Assembly: GCA_963772515.1 (NCBI GenBank)
Contig: CAVYXC010000002.1
Coordinates: 1 to 64,000 of the forward strand
Direction of reading: 5' to 3'
DNA length: 64,000 nucleotides
From: JAFAHD01 sp963772515
Lineage (GTDB): Bacteria > Vulcanimicrobiota > Vulcanimicrobiia > Eremiobacterales > Eremiobacteraceae
The notes under the pieces were generated by a model, which had not been told where the DNA came from, made no database searches, and saw only the letters and a program-made list of their open reading frames with translations. Of this stretch, positions 37,874-47,705 are shown one piece after another. The position numbers were made by a program, and so were the translations under genes. Numbering within the stretch: position 1 is the stretch's first letter; each line of letters begins with the position of its first letter.

Positions 37874-39132
37874 GCGAGCTTGAAGATCCGTTTCGCGTTC
37901 TCGATCGCGCTGATGAGCACGTCGACCTCGCCCAGCGTGTTATAGAGGTAGAACGAGGCGCGCGCGGTCGCCGCCACGCCGAGCCTCTCCATGAGCGGCT
38001 GATTGCAGTGGTGCCCGGCCCGCACGCACACGCCATCGGCGTCGAGGATGCTGGCCAGGTCGTGCGCGTGGATGTCGCCGACGGTCATCGAGATCACGCC
38101 GCTGCGGTGCTCGATGTCGGGGCCGTAGATCGTGACGTTCGGGATCTCGGACAGTTGGCGCAACGCGTAATCGGTCAGGAACAGCTCGTATTGATGGACG
38201 CGCTCCATACCCACGGCTTCCAGGTAGCGTACAGCCGCACCCAAGCCTACCGCCTCGGCGATGGCCGGCGTGCCGGCTTCGAAGCGCGCGGGCACGTCCG
38301 CGTAGGTCGAACGCTCGAGTCCGACGATGCCGATCATGCCTCCGCCGGTGAGGAACGGGGGCATCGCGTCGAGCAGCTCCTTGCGTCCCCACAGGATGCC
38401 GACGCCGGTCGGGCCGAGCATTTTGTGCGCCGAGAACGCCGCGAAGTCCGCGCCCCAGTCGACCACGCTGACAGGCATTCGCGGCACCGCTTGGCAGGCG
38501 TCCACAACGCTCACCGCCCCGGCTGCGCGGGCGCGCGCCGCTAGCTGCTTCACAGGGTTGATGGTGCCCAGCGTATTGCTGACGGCCGTGAACGCGAACA
38601 GCTTGGCGCCGTCCAGCAGCGTATCCAGATCGCGCAGCTCGAGGCGGCCATCCGCGGTGACCGGCACGAAACGCAGGCGCGCCCCGGTCTCTTCCGCGAG
38701 CACTTGCCAGGGCACGAGATTTGAATGATGCTCCATCTCGGTGAGCAGGATGACATCCCCGCGTTTGATATTGGTCCGCCCCCACGCGTAGGCGACGAGA
38801 TTGATGCCCTCGGTCGCATTGCGCACGTAGATGCACTCGGCGGCGCACGGCGTGCCGATAAAGCGTGCGACGGACGCGCGCGCTTCTTCATATGCCTCGG
38901 TCGCCAGCTCGCTGATATGGTAGACGCCGCGATGGATGTTGGCGTGATAGCGCCGGTAATAATCGTCCATCGCCTCGATGACCTGGATCGGCTTCTGCGA
39001 CGACGCGGCGCTGTCCAAGAATACCAGCTGCTTGCCGTGCGGCCGCTCGGCGAGGATCGGGAAATCACTGCGGATGCGTGCGACGTCGGCCTCGGACAGA
39101 CCCGGCGACGGCGGACGCGCGAGCGTGCTCAC
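37870..39132 (-). CDS. sufS: cysteine desulfurase SufS
   Basis: The GTG at 39132 overlaps the Rieske gene stop (GTGA) and gives 420 residues; the longer raw frame is discarded. It has SEADVARIRSDFPIL, FLDSAASSQKP, NATEGINLVAYAWG, TEMEHHSN, PLP-lysine FSAHKMLGPTGVGILWG and the persulfide Cys in RAGHHCNQPLM. It takes sulfur from cysteine for the SufBCD scaffold through SufU. Confidence 0.96.
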   Translation of the reverse strand: MSTLARPPSPGLSEADVARIRSDFPILAERPHGKQLVFLDSAASSQKPIQVIEAMDDYYRRYHANIHRGVYHISELATEAYEEARASVARFIGTPCAAECIYVRNATEGINLVAYAWGRTNIKRGDVILLTEMEHHSNLVPWQVLAEETGARLRFVPVTADGRLELRDLDTLLDGAKLFAFTAVSNTLGTINPVKQLAARARAAGAVSVVDACQAVPRMPVSVVDWGADFAAFSAHKMLGPTGVGILWGRKELLDAMPPFLTGGGMIGIVGLERSTYADVPARFEAGTPAIAEAVGLGAAVRYLEAVGMERVHQYELFLTDYALRQLSEIPNVTIYGPDIEHRSGVISMTVGDIHAHDLASILDADGVCVRAGHHCNQPLMERLGVAATARASFYLYNTLGEVDVLISAIENAKRIFKLA

Positions 39133-39443
39133 TGATCGACCTCGACCGCGATGGCGCCGTCGGTGATGATGACCGGGTACGTCTTGACGGGCCGGACCGC
39201 CGGCAGGCGCGTGGCGCGGCCGGTCTCGATGTCGAAACGCGCGCCGTGGCGCGGGCACTCGACCTCGCGCCCGATCAGCTCGCCCTGGTCGAGCGGCCCT
39301 CGATCGTGCGTGCATTCATCCGCGATGGCGTAGATCGTTCCTTCGTAGTTGCACAGCGCGATGCGCCGGCCGCCGGCCTCGACCACTTTGATCTTGCCGG
39401 CTGGAACTTCATCGGTCTTGGCGACTTCGAGCAGCGTGGCCAC
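39129..39443 (-). CDS. Rieske-type [2Fe-2S] ferredoxin in suf operon
   Basis: This encodes 104 residues. The cluster ligands are ECTHDRGPL (C-x-H) and ECPRHGARFD (C-x-x-H). This is the small soluble Rieske ferredoxin often found between sufD and sufS in Gram-positive-type suf operons. It probably supplies electrons during cluster assembly; that role is inference. Confidence 0.92.
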   Translation of the reverse strand: MATLLEVAKTDEVPAGKIKVVEAGGRRIALCNYEGTIYAIADECTHDRGPLDQGELIGREVECPRHGARFDIETGRATRLPAVRPVKTYPVIITDGAIAVEVDQ

Positions 39444-39454
39444 GCGGCTTTGAC

Positions 39455-40711
39455 TTACCTCTCGCGCTCGAGATGCGGCGCGAACTTGCTTTCGAGGGGC
39501 CGCGTGACGCGTTCGTCGCCGACCTTGTCGAGCACATCCTGGAAGAAGCCTTCGACGATCAGGCGCGAGGCGGTCTCGCGGTCGATCCCGCGGCTGCCGA
39601 GATAGAAGAGCTGCTCTGAGTCGATCGGTCCAACGGTGGCGCCGTGCGTGCAGCGCACGTCATCCGCCTCGATCTCAAGCTTCGGCTCGGTGTCGGCGCG
39701 CGCGCCTTCGGCCAGCAGCAGATTGCGGTTGGCCTGATAAGCGTCGCTGCGTTGTGCGCCCTTCTCGATGATGATCACGCCGGTGTACACCGAGTGCGAC
39801 TGCCCGTCCAGCGCGCTCTTGAAGAGCAAGTCGCTACGCGTGTCGCTGGCGCGATGGCCCTGGAGCGTGTGATAGTCGAATTGCTGCGTGCCGTGGGCGA
39901 AGACCAGACCGAGCATGTCGCTCTCGGCACCCGCACCGAGCAGTTCGACTTCGACGTCGGTCTTGGAAAGCGTGCCGCCGGCACCCAAATTGAGGGTCAC
40001 GAGCTTCGCGCCGTGCGCGATGCGCGCATGCTGATGCGAGAAAACGACCGTCTTCGGGCCGCACTCCTGCACGTGGGCGTACGTGAGGTGGGCGTTCTCG
40101 CCCACGATGACGTCGCTGATGCCGGCGCTGAAACGGCCGCGTTCGCGATGCGTCTCCGTGATCGCCGCGCGCGCGTTCTTGCCGACGACGACGATCAGAC
40201 GCGGGTACGTGCCGCTCTCCGTTTCGGCGATGATGGGGCTTGAGAGCTCGACGCCGTCGGGGACGTGCACGAACGCCCCACCCTGCCATGCGGCCTCGGC
40301 GAGCGCGGAATATTTGCCGACCGTGCGGCCGCCGCGCGCATGCAGCAGCGCTTCGCGCACCAGCGGCTCGTGCGAGAGCAGCGCCTCGGATATCGTCTTG
40401 GCGATCACGCCGCGCGCGCGATCGACGCTGGCGACCGTCAGTTTGAACGGTGAGGGCTCCGGCGCGACCGGGGCCAGGTCGATACCGCTCAGCGACAGCC
40501 GGCGCCAGCCTTCGCTGCGTTCGGTCGGCGCTGCGATCGCCGCGAAGCGCTCAAGGGCTCCGTGGCGGACGTCGCGCAGCCAACTCGGTTCGTTGGCGGT
40601 CAGCGCCTCGATGGCGTCTGCGAGAGATGGGTGGGTGCCAGATTCACGGTCGAGCGAGCTCGACCGCTCGCTCTTGTCCTCAGCTGACCGCTCCATGGTC
40701 TCTTTAGCCAA
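39455..40711 (-). CDS. sufD: Fe-S assembly protein SufD
   Basis: This encodes 418 residues. The beta-helix core shows THAHVQECGPKTVVFSHQHA-like strands, LGLVFAHGTQQFDYHTLQGH, then KGAQRSDAYQANRNLLLAEG and CTHGATVGPIDSEQLFYLGS. SufD pairs with SufB in the SufBC2D scaffold. It overlaps sufB by 8 nt. Confidence 0.95.
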   Translation of the reverse strand: MAKETMERSAEDKSERSSSLDRESGTHPSLADAIEALTANEPSWLRDVRHGALERFAAIAAPTERSEGWRRLSLSGIDLAPVAPEPSPFKLTVASVDRARGVIAKTISEALLSHEPLVREALLHARGGRTVGKYSALAEAAWQGGAFVHVPDGVELSSPIIAETESGTYPRLIVVVGKNARAAITETHRERGRFSAGISDVIVGENAHLTYAHVQECGPKTVVFSHQHARIAHGAKLVTLNLGAGGTLSKTDVEVELLGAGAESDMLGLVFAHGTQQFDYHTLQGHRASDTRSDLLFKSALDGQSHSVYTGVIIIEKGAQRSDAYQANRNLLLAEGARADTEPKLEIEADDVRCTHGATVGPIDSEQLFYLGSRGIDRETASRLIVEGFFQDVLDKVGDERVTRPLESKFAPHLERER

Positions 40712-42116
40712 CGGAGCCTTCCATCTCGAGCGCGATCAAGCGGTTGAGCTCGACGGCATATTCCATCGGCAGCTCCTTGACGAACGGCTCGAAGAAACCG
40801 TTGACGATCATCGTGGTCGCCTCGACCTCGGTCAGGCCGCGGCTCATGACGTAGAACAGCTGCTCTTCGCCGACTTTGGAGACGGTCGCTTCGTGCTCGA
40901 TGCGCACGTCCTTGGCATCCACTTCCATCGTCGGATAGGTGTCCGAACGCGATTCGGGATCCATCAGCAGCGCGTCGCAGCGCACGTTGGACTTCACGCC
41001 GTCGCAGCCTTCGTAGACCTTGATCAGACCACGATAGCTCGTGCGTCCGCCGTTCTTGCTCACCGACTTGCTCGTGATGATCGACGTCGTGTTCGGCGCC
41101 GCGTGGATCATCTTGGCGCCGGCATCCTGATGCTGGCCTTCGCTCGCGTATGCGATGGAGAGGACCTCGCCGCGCGCACCTTCGCCCATCAAGTAGACCG
41201 ATGGATACTTCATCGTCAGCTTGGAGCCGATGTTGCCGTCGACCCACTCGACGTGCGCGTTCTTGTGCGCCATCGCGCGCTTGGTCACGAGATTGTAGAC
41301 CGTCTTATACCAGTTCTGGATCGTCGTGTAACGGATGTGTGCACCTTCCATGGCGACCAGCTCGACGACGGCCGAGTGCAGCGAATTGCTCGAGTATGTC
41401 GGCGCCGTGCACCCTTCGATGTAGTGCACGAACGAACCGGGCTCGGCGATGATCAGCGTGCGCTCGAACTGCCCCATATTCTCGGAGTTGATGCGGAAAT
41501 ACGCCTGCAGCGGGATGTCGACGCTGACTCCCGGCGGGACCCAGATGAACGAGCCGCCCGACCAGACGGCCGAGTTGAGCGCGGAGAACTTGTTGTCGGC
41601 CGGAGGGATCACAGTCGCGAAGTACTTGCGCACGATGTCCTCGTGCTCGCGCAGGCCGGTATCCATGTCGGAGAACAGCACGCCCTTGGCCTCGAGATCT
41701 TTGCGGATGCTGTGGTAGACGACTTCGGAGTCGTATTGCGCCGTCACGCCGCCGAGGAACTTGCGCTCGGCCTCAGGGATGCCGAGGCGATCGAACGTGC
41801 GCTTGATGTCCTCGGGCACGTCTTCCCAGGTCTTGCCCTCCTGATCCGACGCCCGCATATAATAGTAGATGTCGTCGAAGTCGATGGCCTCGAGCACTTC
41901 GTTCTTGGCCCATACCGGCATCGGCTTGGACAGGAAGATGTCGAGCGAGCGATGGCGGAATTCGCGCATCCACTCCGGCTCGTGCTTCATCTGCGAGATC
42001 TGCTCGACGATATCGTGATCGATACCCTTGCGCGACTTGAACGAATAGCTATCCGTCTGGTCGCGGAAGCCGTACTTATAATCTTTGTCGACGAGCTGTT
42101 TCTCTTCGAGCGCCAT
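40704..42116 (-). CDS. sufB: Fe-S assembly scaffold SufB
   Basis: This encodes 470 residues. Family motifs are YKYGFRDQTDSYSFKSRKGI, SEVVYHSIRKDLEAKGVLFS, SVDIPLQAYFRINSENMGQF, GCTAPTYSSNSLHSAVVEL and ATVSKVGEEQLFYVMSRGL. Conserved Cys of the GCTAP motif and the late region build the nascent cluster. Two bases separate it from sufC. Confidence 0.97.
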   Translation of the reverse strand: MALEEKQLVDKDYKYGFRDQTDSYSFKSRKGIDHDIVEQISQMKHEPEWMREFRHRSLDIFLSKPMPVWAKNEVLEAIDFDDIYYYMRASDQEGKTWEDVPEDIKRTFDRLGIPEAERKFLGGVTAQYDSEVVYHSIRKDLEAKGVLFSDMDTGLREHEDIVRKYFATVIPPADNKFSALNSAVWSGGSFIWVPPGVSVDIPLQAYFRINSENMGQFERTLIIAEPGSFVHYIEGCTAPTYSSNSLHSAVVELVAMEGAHIRYTTIQNWYKTVYNLVTKRAMAHKNAHVEWVDGNIGSKLTMKYPSVYLMGEGARGEVLSIAYASEGQHQDAGAKMIHAAPNTTSIITSKSVSKNGGRTSYRGLIKVYEGCDGVKSNVRCDALLMDPESRSDTYPTMEVDAKDVRIEHEATVSKVGEEQLFYVMSRGLTEVEATTMIVNGFFEPFVKELPMEYAVELNRLIALEMEGSVG

Positions 42117-42118
42117 GA

Positions 42119-42880
<762 letters not shown>

Positions 42881-42901
42881 GGGGTCCTTTCGAGGGGGAT
42901 C

Positions 42902-42928
42902 CGGTCGAATGAATTCGACCGCTACATT
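42902..42928. repeat. palindromic repeat, copy 2
   Basis: CGGTCGAAT-GA-ATTCGACCG followed by CTACATT. The core stem is intact and the left outer arm is missing. It lies in the 5' leader of sufC, between the promoter and the start codon, so it would form a hairpin in the suf mRNA leader. Confidence 0.9.
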
Positions 42929-42932
42929 AGAT

Positions 42933-42961
42933 AGTATAGATAAATGTTGAAATTCTTGCAA
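42933..42961 (-). promoter_or_regulatory. promoter of suf operon
   Basis: On the minus strand TTGCAA (42961-42956) and TATACT (42938-42933) are 17 bp apart. It overlaps the divergent sufR promoter, so a SufR dimer bound here could control both directions. Confidence 0.75.
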
Positions 42962-42975
42962 TAGTGCCTTATACT
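42947..42975 (+). promoter_or_regulatory. promoter of sufR
   Basis: TTGAAA (42947-42952) and TATACT (42970-42975) are 17 bp apart, about 22 bp before the sufR start. The two face-to-face -10 hexamers form an inverted repeat (AGTATA ... TATACT). Confidence 0.75.
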
Positions 42976-42996
42976 AAGGTTGCCGGGAACCCTGGC

Positions 42997-43641
42997 ATGA
43001 CTATGCGAGAAGCAAGCTTTTTCCAGTCCACGCGCGGGCGGATCGTCGAGTCCTTGCAACGCCGCGGTCCACAGACCGTCGCGGAGCTGGCAGCCGGTCA
43101 CGAGCTCACGCACAACGCCATCCGCCAGCATCTGGCGCGCCTCGAGCGCGACGGGCTGGTCGTCGAGGCGACGGAGCGGCGTGGGCCGACAAAACCCAGC
43201 CTCGTGTTCTCTTTGACTCAGGATGGCCGGCGGCTGTTCCCGCAACGCTACAGCACGCTGCTCAACGCCGTGCTCGAGGAGATCGGCGCGACCCAGGGGC
43301 GCGAGAAGGTCAAAGAGATCTTCCACAGCATCGGCCAGCGCTCGGCGCGTAAATATGCGCAGCGCTTCGAGGGCAAGAGCCCGCAAGAGCGGGTCGCCGA
43401 GCTGACCGCGATCCTGCGCGAGCAGGGCGTGGTCGCCGAGTACGAATCAACCCCCGACGGCTTCGTGCTGCGCGAGCACACCTGCCCGTTCCGCGACACG
43501 GTCGCGACCAATCCCGAAGTGTGTTCGGTGGTCCACGCCCTGATGGAAGAGGTCCTACCGGGCAAAGCCGAACAGCGCTTGTCGATCGCCCGCGGCGACG
43601 ACGCCTGCGAATTCGCTATCCCCGCAACCGGAGGCAAGTAA
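42997..43641 (+). CDS. sufR: SufR-type Fe-S-sensing transcriptional repressor
   Basis: The ATG at 42997 gives 214 residues. The N-terminal winged helix is GRIVESLQRRGPQTVAELAA, THNAIRQHLARLERDGLVVE. The C-terminal part has the SufR cysteine set: HTCPFRD, PEVCSVVH, and GDDACEFAI. SufR holds a 4Fe-4S cluster and represses suf when the cluster is loaded. It is divergent from sufC over 116 bp and overlaps the next gene by one base. Confidence 0.92.
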   Translation: MTMREASFFQSTRGRIVESLQRRGPQTVAELAAGHELTHNAIRQHLARLERDGLVVEATERRGPTKPSLVFSLTQDGRRLFPQRYSTLLNAVLEEIGATQGREKVKEIFHSIGQRSARKYAQRFEGKSPQERVAELTAILREQGVVAEYESTPDGFVLREHTCPFRDTVATNPEVCSVVHALMEEVLPGKAEQRLSIARGDDACEFAIPATGGK

Positions 43642-44048
43642 TGGATTTCCCCAAGTTCCAAGAGCTCGTGACCAATCGCACCGGGTTCGCGCAGATGGCC
43701 GACCCATCGGCGACGGGCGAGTACTTCTCCGATTCGTGCGGCGATATGTACACGATCTATCTGAAGGTCGGCGAAGGCGATCGCATCGAGGACATCTCCT
43801 ATTTCACCACCGGTTGCGGCTTCGGCATCGCGACGTGTGCGATTTTGACCGAGCTGGCCAAGGGCAAGACGATCGATGAGGCCGCCGCCATAGCGCCGGC
43901 GGAAATCGAAGCCTACCTTGGCGGCTTCCCGGAGCGCAAGAAAGACTATCCCGAACGCGTCCTCGAGGCTCTGCGCATCACGATCGACAACTACCGGAAA
44001 GGCTCAAAAGCAGGCACCGCAGCCGAGGCGTTCGCGAAGCTTAACTAA
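43641..44048 (+). CDS. IscU/NifU-N-like iron-sulfur scaffold
   Basis: This encodes 135 residues starting at the ATG that shares its A with the sufR stop. Conserved Cys positions occur in DSCGDMYTIYLKV and TTGCGFGIATCAILTELAKG, and the rest follows the NifU N-terminal fold (DEAAAIAPAEIEAYLGGFPE). With SufU at the other end of the locus, the cell encodes two U-type scaffolds. Co-transcription with sufR suggests cluster delivery to, or regulation through, SufR. Confidence 0.85.
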   Translation: MDFPKFQELVTNRTGFAQMADPSATGEYFSDSCGDMYTIYLKVGEGDRIEDISYFTTGCGFGIATCAILTELAKGKTIDEAAAIAPAEIEAYLGGFPERKKDYPERVLEALRITIDNYRKGSKAGTAAEAFAKLN

Positions 44049-44201
44049 AGCTGGGAAACCCGCGCGAAAACCGGCACAACTGTGGCGGACCGAAAGGCGT
44101 GCGACTTTGGTCGCAGCGACTTCTCCTCGCCGTTTAACCTCGCTTTCACCTTATTCTCGTAACATCTACAGCGTAGTCCGGTAGACTTTCCATAGGGTCT
44201 T

Positions 44202-44579
44202 ATGAACAACACAACCACGCTACTCGCTTCGCACCGCGCTCCCAAAGCAACGGACACGATTGTCGTGGGCCGCGAGCTTAACTCGTCGGTGGCGCGCCGC
44301 TTCACGCGCGCGATCGGCAAACTGATCGAGGCCGGCAGCCGCGCCTGCACGATCGACATGTCGGCAGTCGAAGACGCCGACTCAAACGGTTTTGGCGCAT
44401 TGGTCAGCGCGCTGCGCAAGCTCGAAGAAGTCGGTGCGCACGCCGTCGTGGTGTGCGCGAATCCGGCGATCCGCAAGCTGTTCGAAGTGACCTCGGTCAG
44501 CCGGCTGGCAGCCGTGGTGACAAAGCCTGAAGACGCGCGCCGCGTGCACGCCTCCTTCGCCAGCGGCCTCGCCTCTTAA
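44202..44579 (+). CDS. STAS-domain protein (anti-sigma antagonist-like)
   Basis: This encodes 125 residues. TIVVGRELNSSVARRFTRAI, CTIDMSAVEDADSNGFGALV and EVGAHAVVVCANPAIRKLFE match STAS, with the usual phospho-acceptor Ser in the DSNG loop. Such proteins take part in partner switching with anti-sigma kinases. No kinase or phosphatase gene is adjacent. Confidence 0.85.
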   Translation: MNNTTTLLASHRAPKATDTIVVGRELNSSVARRFTRAIGKLIEAGSRACTIDMSAVEDADSNGFGALVSALRKLEEVGAHAVVVCANPAIRKLFEVTSVSRLAAVVTKPEDARRVHASFASGLAS

Positions 44580-44609
44580 ACGCTTCCGCGCTCCGCTTTT
44601 TCCGCGAAC

Positions 44610-45047
44610 CTATTTATTGAACGGAAAATCGCTGCCGCACGCGGCGATTTCCGCGGGCGTCAGATTGCTGGCTAGACAGCCGACAGCGCTTGGGAGCCCG
44701 ATGTGCGACGAGCCGCTCTTGAAGTACGCCGTGAGCTCCTCGACGTAGACGGGGATCGGACGAGCGTACACCGGCTCGTCTTTGGGCAATAGCGCCTGCG
44801 CGTCGCGCTGCGCGCGCGACAAATAGCCATGCACCCAGCCGATCTTGTAGAGCGCGATCATCGAGCTCAGCGACGACTCCTTCTCTTGCTCGCTTTCGCG
44901 CGTCCACTGCTCGGCGCTGAGCGTCCAAGGCCCACCCGTCGGCGTTGGCGCGGGCGACGGACCGGTGGTCGCGGCGCTCGCGCGCGCACCCAGTAGAGCC
45001 ACAGTGACGCTGACGACGCCGAGCGCCGCCGCTGCAAATGCCTTCAA
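44610..45047 (-). CDS. secreted protein of unknown function
   Basis: A TTG start overlaps the stop of the upstream gene (TTGA), giving 145 residues. A signal peptide (FAAAALGVVSVTVALLGARA) is followed by a Thr/Pro linker and a helical domain with two Cys near the end (GCLASN, AACGSDFPFNK). It resembles Rap1a/Tai-type small helical proteins in outline only. It is last of a compact four-gene operon. Confidence 0.7.
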   Translation of the reverse strand: MKAFAAAALGVVSVTVALLGARASAATTGPSPAPTPTGGPWTLSAEQWTRESEQEKESSLSSMIALYKIGWVHGYLSRAQRDAQALLPKDEPVYARPIPVYVEELTAYFKSGSSHIGLPSAVGCLASNLTPAEIAACGSDFPFNK

Positions 45048-45451
45048 TGTGACCGCCTAAACGTTGGGCCGGCTACCATCGGCGCATCCGGATAGAAGTC
45101 GCGCAGCACCTCGGTGACGCTCATCTCGAACGTCACCAGACCGCCGTCTTCGTGAAGCGGCTGGACGCCGCCGCGTAGCGAGTAGGCCGCTCCGTCGAGC
45201 ACGCACCACAGCAACGCCCCTAAACCGCGGCGCAGATTCGTCTGCGTCGTGCTTTGCGCGTGCAGCGCGAACGTGAGATGGCGATCGTCGAGCGCCTTCA
45301 CCTCGCCGGGTGCGAGCACCGCCACCCGCGGCTGGTCGTCGCGGTCGACGGTCACGAGCAGAAATGCCCGCATCAGCCCATCGACCGGTTCTTGAACGCC
45401 CATCTCAAAGCGCAGCGGCGGCGGAATCGCGTTGCCTATCTTCTCCGACAT
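45044..45451 (-). CDS. pyridoxamine-phosphate-oxidase-like split-barrel protein
   Basis: The ATG at 45451 follows the MBL gene stop by one base and gives 135 residues. AFLLVTVDRDDQPRVAVLAP, LTFALHAQSTTQTNLRRGLG and LLWCVLDGAAYSLRGGV match the FMN-binding split-barrel layout. The substrate is unknown. It may be a flavin enzyme serving the acyl-metabolism locus. Confidence 0.65.
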   Translation of the reverse strand: MSEKIGNAIPPPLRFEMGVQEPVDGLMRAFLLVTVDRDDQPRVAVLAPGEVKALDDRHLTFALHAQSTTQTNLRRGLGALLWCVLDGAAYSLRGGVQPLHEDGGLVTFEMSVTEVLRDFYPDAPMVAGPTFRRSH

Positions 45452-45452
45452 G

Positions 45453-46088
45453 TCACTTCTCCACCAAGAACGGATTCGACGATCGCTCGGTGCCGATCGT
45501 CGTGCGCGGACCATGACCGGGGAGCACGATTGCATCGTCGGGCATGGGCAGCAGCTGCGTGCGGATCGAACGCAGCAGCTGCTCAAGCGAGCCGCCCCAC
45601 AGGTCGGTGCGCCCGATGCTGCCCGCGAACAGCGTGTCGCCCGCGAAGACCAGCGGCACGTCCTGCGGCACGACGAACGAGACGCTGCCGGGCGAATGGC
45701 CGGGCGTGTGGCGGACTTCGAGTTTCGAGCCGCCGAACTCGAGCGCATGCGCGTCGCGCAGATATTCGTCGATGTCGGTGACCGCGGGCGCGGGCACGCC
45801 GAGCCACTGAGCTTGCAGCGCGATGTTCTCGTACATCGGTGCGTCAGCTTCATGGATCATCGCCGGCGCACCCGTCAGTTCTTTGAGGCGCGCGATGCCG
45901 CCGACATGGTCGATGTGGCCGTGCGTCGCGACGATGGCGCGAACCTGCAGTCCATGGCGATCGAGCAGCGCGCTGACGCGCTCGATCTCGTCGCCTGGGT
46001 CGATCACGATCGCCTGCTTGCTGGCCTCGTCGCCGAGGACGATGCAGTTGCACATCAGCATGCCCACCGGGATGGTCTCGATGATCAC
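45453..46088 (-). CDS. glyoxalase-II-like MBL thioester hydrolase
   Basis: The GTG at 46088 overlaps the thioesterase stop (GTGA) and gives 211 residues; the 578-residue raw frame is discarded. The zinc motif is ATHGHIDHVGG, with VRHTPGHSPGSV, FAGDTLFAGSIGR and LPGHGPRTTIG. This is the hydroxyacylglutathione-hydrolase-type fold acting on thioesters. Its neighbours (hot-dog thioesterase, LuxE, LuxC) also handle acyl thioesters. Confidence 0.9.
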   Translation of the reverse strand: MIIETIPVGMLMCNCIVLGDEASKQAIVIDPGDEIERVSALLDRHGLQVRAIVATHGHIDHVGGIARLKELTGAPAMIHEADAPMYENIALQAQWLGVPAPAVTDIDEYLRDAHALEFGGSKLEVRHTPGHSPGSVSFVVPQDVPLVFAGDTLFAGSIGRTDLWGGSLEQLLRSIRTQLLPMPDDAIVLPGHGPRTTIGTERSSNPFLVEK

Positions 46089-46483
46089 GCGCGCTTGCCT
46101 TTTTCCATAGCCTTTTCCAGGAACGGTTTCGACTCGATGATGAAGCGCTCGTGGATGCCCGCGAAACACAGGTCGACCGCGTCGTGGACCTCGACGTCGA
46201 AGATCAGCCTCCGCCGGTCGATCTCTTTGAGCGTCGCGCGCACGGTGAACGGCATGCCAGCCGGGGTCGCGGCGAGATGGCGCATGTCGAGTCGTATGCC
46301 GACGGTCGCCTCGCCAGGCGCCAGATAGGGGAGCACGCAGCGCACGCATTCCGCCTCGGCCAGGTGCACCAGATGCGGGGTCGCGAGCACGGGGATGCCG
46401 GGATTGCCGTAGCGATCCGCCAGCCGTTCTTCGCTGGCGGTGTAGTCGCTTTTCGACGTCAAGCCGTTCTTGAGCTGATGCAT
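46085..46483 (-). CDS. hot-dog thioesterase (FlK/fluoroacetyl-CoA thioesterase-like)
   Basis: I start at the ATG at 46483, giving 132 residues. TPHLVHLAEAECVRCVLPYL, GEATVGIRLDMRHLAATPAG and DLCFAGIHERFIIESKPFLE match the FlK-type single hot-dog domain. Its start is 86 bp from the divergent LuxE-like gene, so the two operons probably share a control region. Confidence 0.88.
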   Translation of the reverse strand: MHQLKNGLTSKSDYTASEERLADRYGNPGIPVLATPHLVHLAEAECVRCVLPYLAPGEATVGIRLDMRHLAATPAGMPFTVRATLKEIDRRRLIFDVEVHDAVDLCFAGIHERFIIESKPFLEKAMEKGKRA

Positions 46484-46568
46484 CTTCTTTACTGACGTGT
46501 TCTCGCGAAGCGGTGGGCGTCTCGGCTTCGGATGAGAACGGCGTTGTCCTGTCAAAAACGCTCGCATC

Positions 46569-47705
46569 GTGGATGTTCACAGATCGGCGACGGCCTTGGC
46601 GCCCGGGGCGCGCGAGCTCGATAAGCGCATCCTGCGATTCATCGAGGGCGCCGACGGCGATGACGCGCAGTTCGAGCGCCTTGCGCTCGACGTGTTCGCG
46701 TATCAGTACGGGGCGAACGAGCCGTATCGCCGTTATTGCGATCGGCTGGGCCGCACACCGGACGATGTGCGGAGCTGGATGGACGTGCCCGCGATTCCGA
46801 CCTCGGCGTTTGCGCAGCTTCGGCTGGCGTGTTTCCCGCCGGACTGCGCCGGGCTGACGTTCGTCTCGAGCGGCACGACGCGTGCCACGCGCTCCCGCCA
46901 CGAGCTCGAAGACACGGCGCTCTACGACGCGTCCCTGCTCGCTCATTTCCGCCAGCGCGTTCTTCCCGATGCGGACGCGATGCAGCTGGTCGCGTTGGCT
47001 CCGTCGTTCGACGACGCGCCCCACTCCTCGTTGGCGTATATGCTGTCCAAGATCAGTCGGGTCTTCGGCACCGCCGGCGACCGCTTCTACCTGCGCGACG
47101 ATAAACTGGATTTCGAAGGCGCGGCTGCTGCCTTGAGCGGCGCCGGCATGCCCGTGCTTGTCGCCGGCACGGCATTCGGATTCGTGCACTTCTTCGATCG
47201 CTGCGCCGCCGCAGGTCTGCGCTTCACGCTGCCCCGAGGCAGCCGCGTCGTCGAGACCGGCGGTTTCAAAGGCCGCTCGCGCGAGGTCGCGCGCGACGAG
47301 TTATACGACTGGTTCGAGCATGTCCTGGGGGTGCCTCGCGAGCTGTGCGTTTCAGAGTACGGCATGTGCGAGCTGGGCAGCCAGTGGTACGATGCCAATC
47401 TTGAAGACCATGTCCAGGGACGCACACCGCGCCTGCATCTCAAAGTCGGCCCGCATTGGGCGCGCACGCTGATCGTGGATCGTGTGACTGCGGCGCCGCG
47501 GTTCGACGACGAACCCGGCCTTCTGCAGCTGTTCGATCTGAGCAATCGCGGCTCGGTGGCGTCGGTGCTCACCGGCGACCTCGCACGTCACGCGAATGGC
47601 GGCTTTGAACTGTTGGGCCGGGCGCCGGGAGAACCGCCAAAGGGCTGCAGCATCGCGGTCGACGCGGCGCTCGAGCGGACGACGCCCATCGACAGCCGGC
47701 TGTGA
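46569..47705 (+). CDS. LuxE-like acyl-protein synthetase
   Basis: This encodes 378 residues. Family text is YRRYCDRLGRTPDDVRSWMD, IPTSAFAQLRLACFP, the adenylate-type loop FVSSGTTRATRSRHELEDTA, LAYMLSKISRVFG, GTAFGFVHFFD and VSEYGMCELGSQWYD. LuxE activates a fatty acid as acyl-AMP and carries it on a Cys to LuxC. No luxAB or luxD is nearby, so this is not a light operon. It overlaps the LuxC-like gene by 4 nt. Confidence 0.9.
   Translation: MDVHRSATALAPGARELDKRILRFIEGADGDDAQFERLALDVFAYQYGANEPYRRYCDRLGRTPDDVRSWMDVPAIPTSAFAQLRLACFPPDCAGLTFVSSGTTRATRSRHELEDTALYDASLLAHFRQRVLPDADAMQLVALAPSFDDAPHSSLAYMLSKISRVFGTAGDRFYLRDDKLDFEGAAAALSGAGMPVLVAGTAFGFVHFFDRCAAAGLRFTLPRGSRVVETGGFKGRSREVARDELYDWFEHVLGVPRELCVSEYGMCELGSQWYDANLEDHVQGRTPRLHLKVGPHWARTLIVDRVTAAPRFDDEPGLLQLFDLSNRGSVASVLTGDLARHANGGFELLGRAPGEPPKGCSIAVDAALERTTPIDSRL

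Noticed and set aside
45453..47189. 578-residue frame including the MBL hydrolase
   Set aside because: Only the last 211 residues match the MBL family; the remainder is antisense to the LuxE-like gene and the thioesterase lies in another frame.
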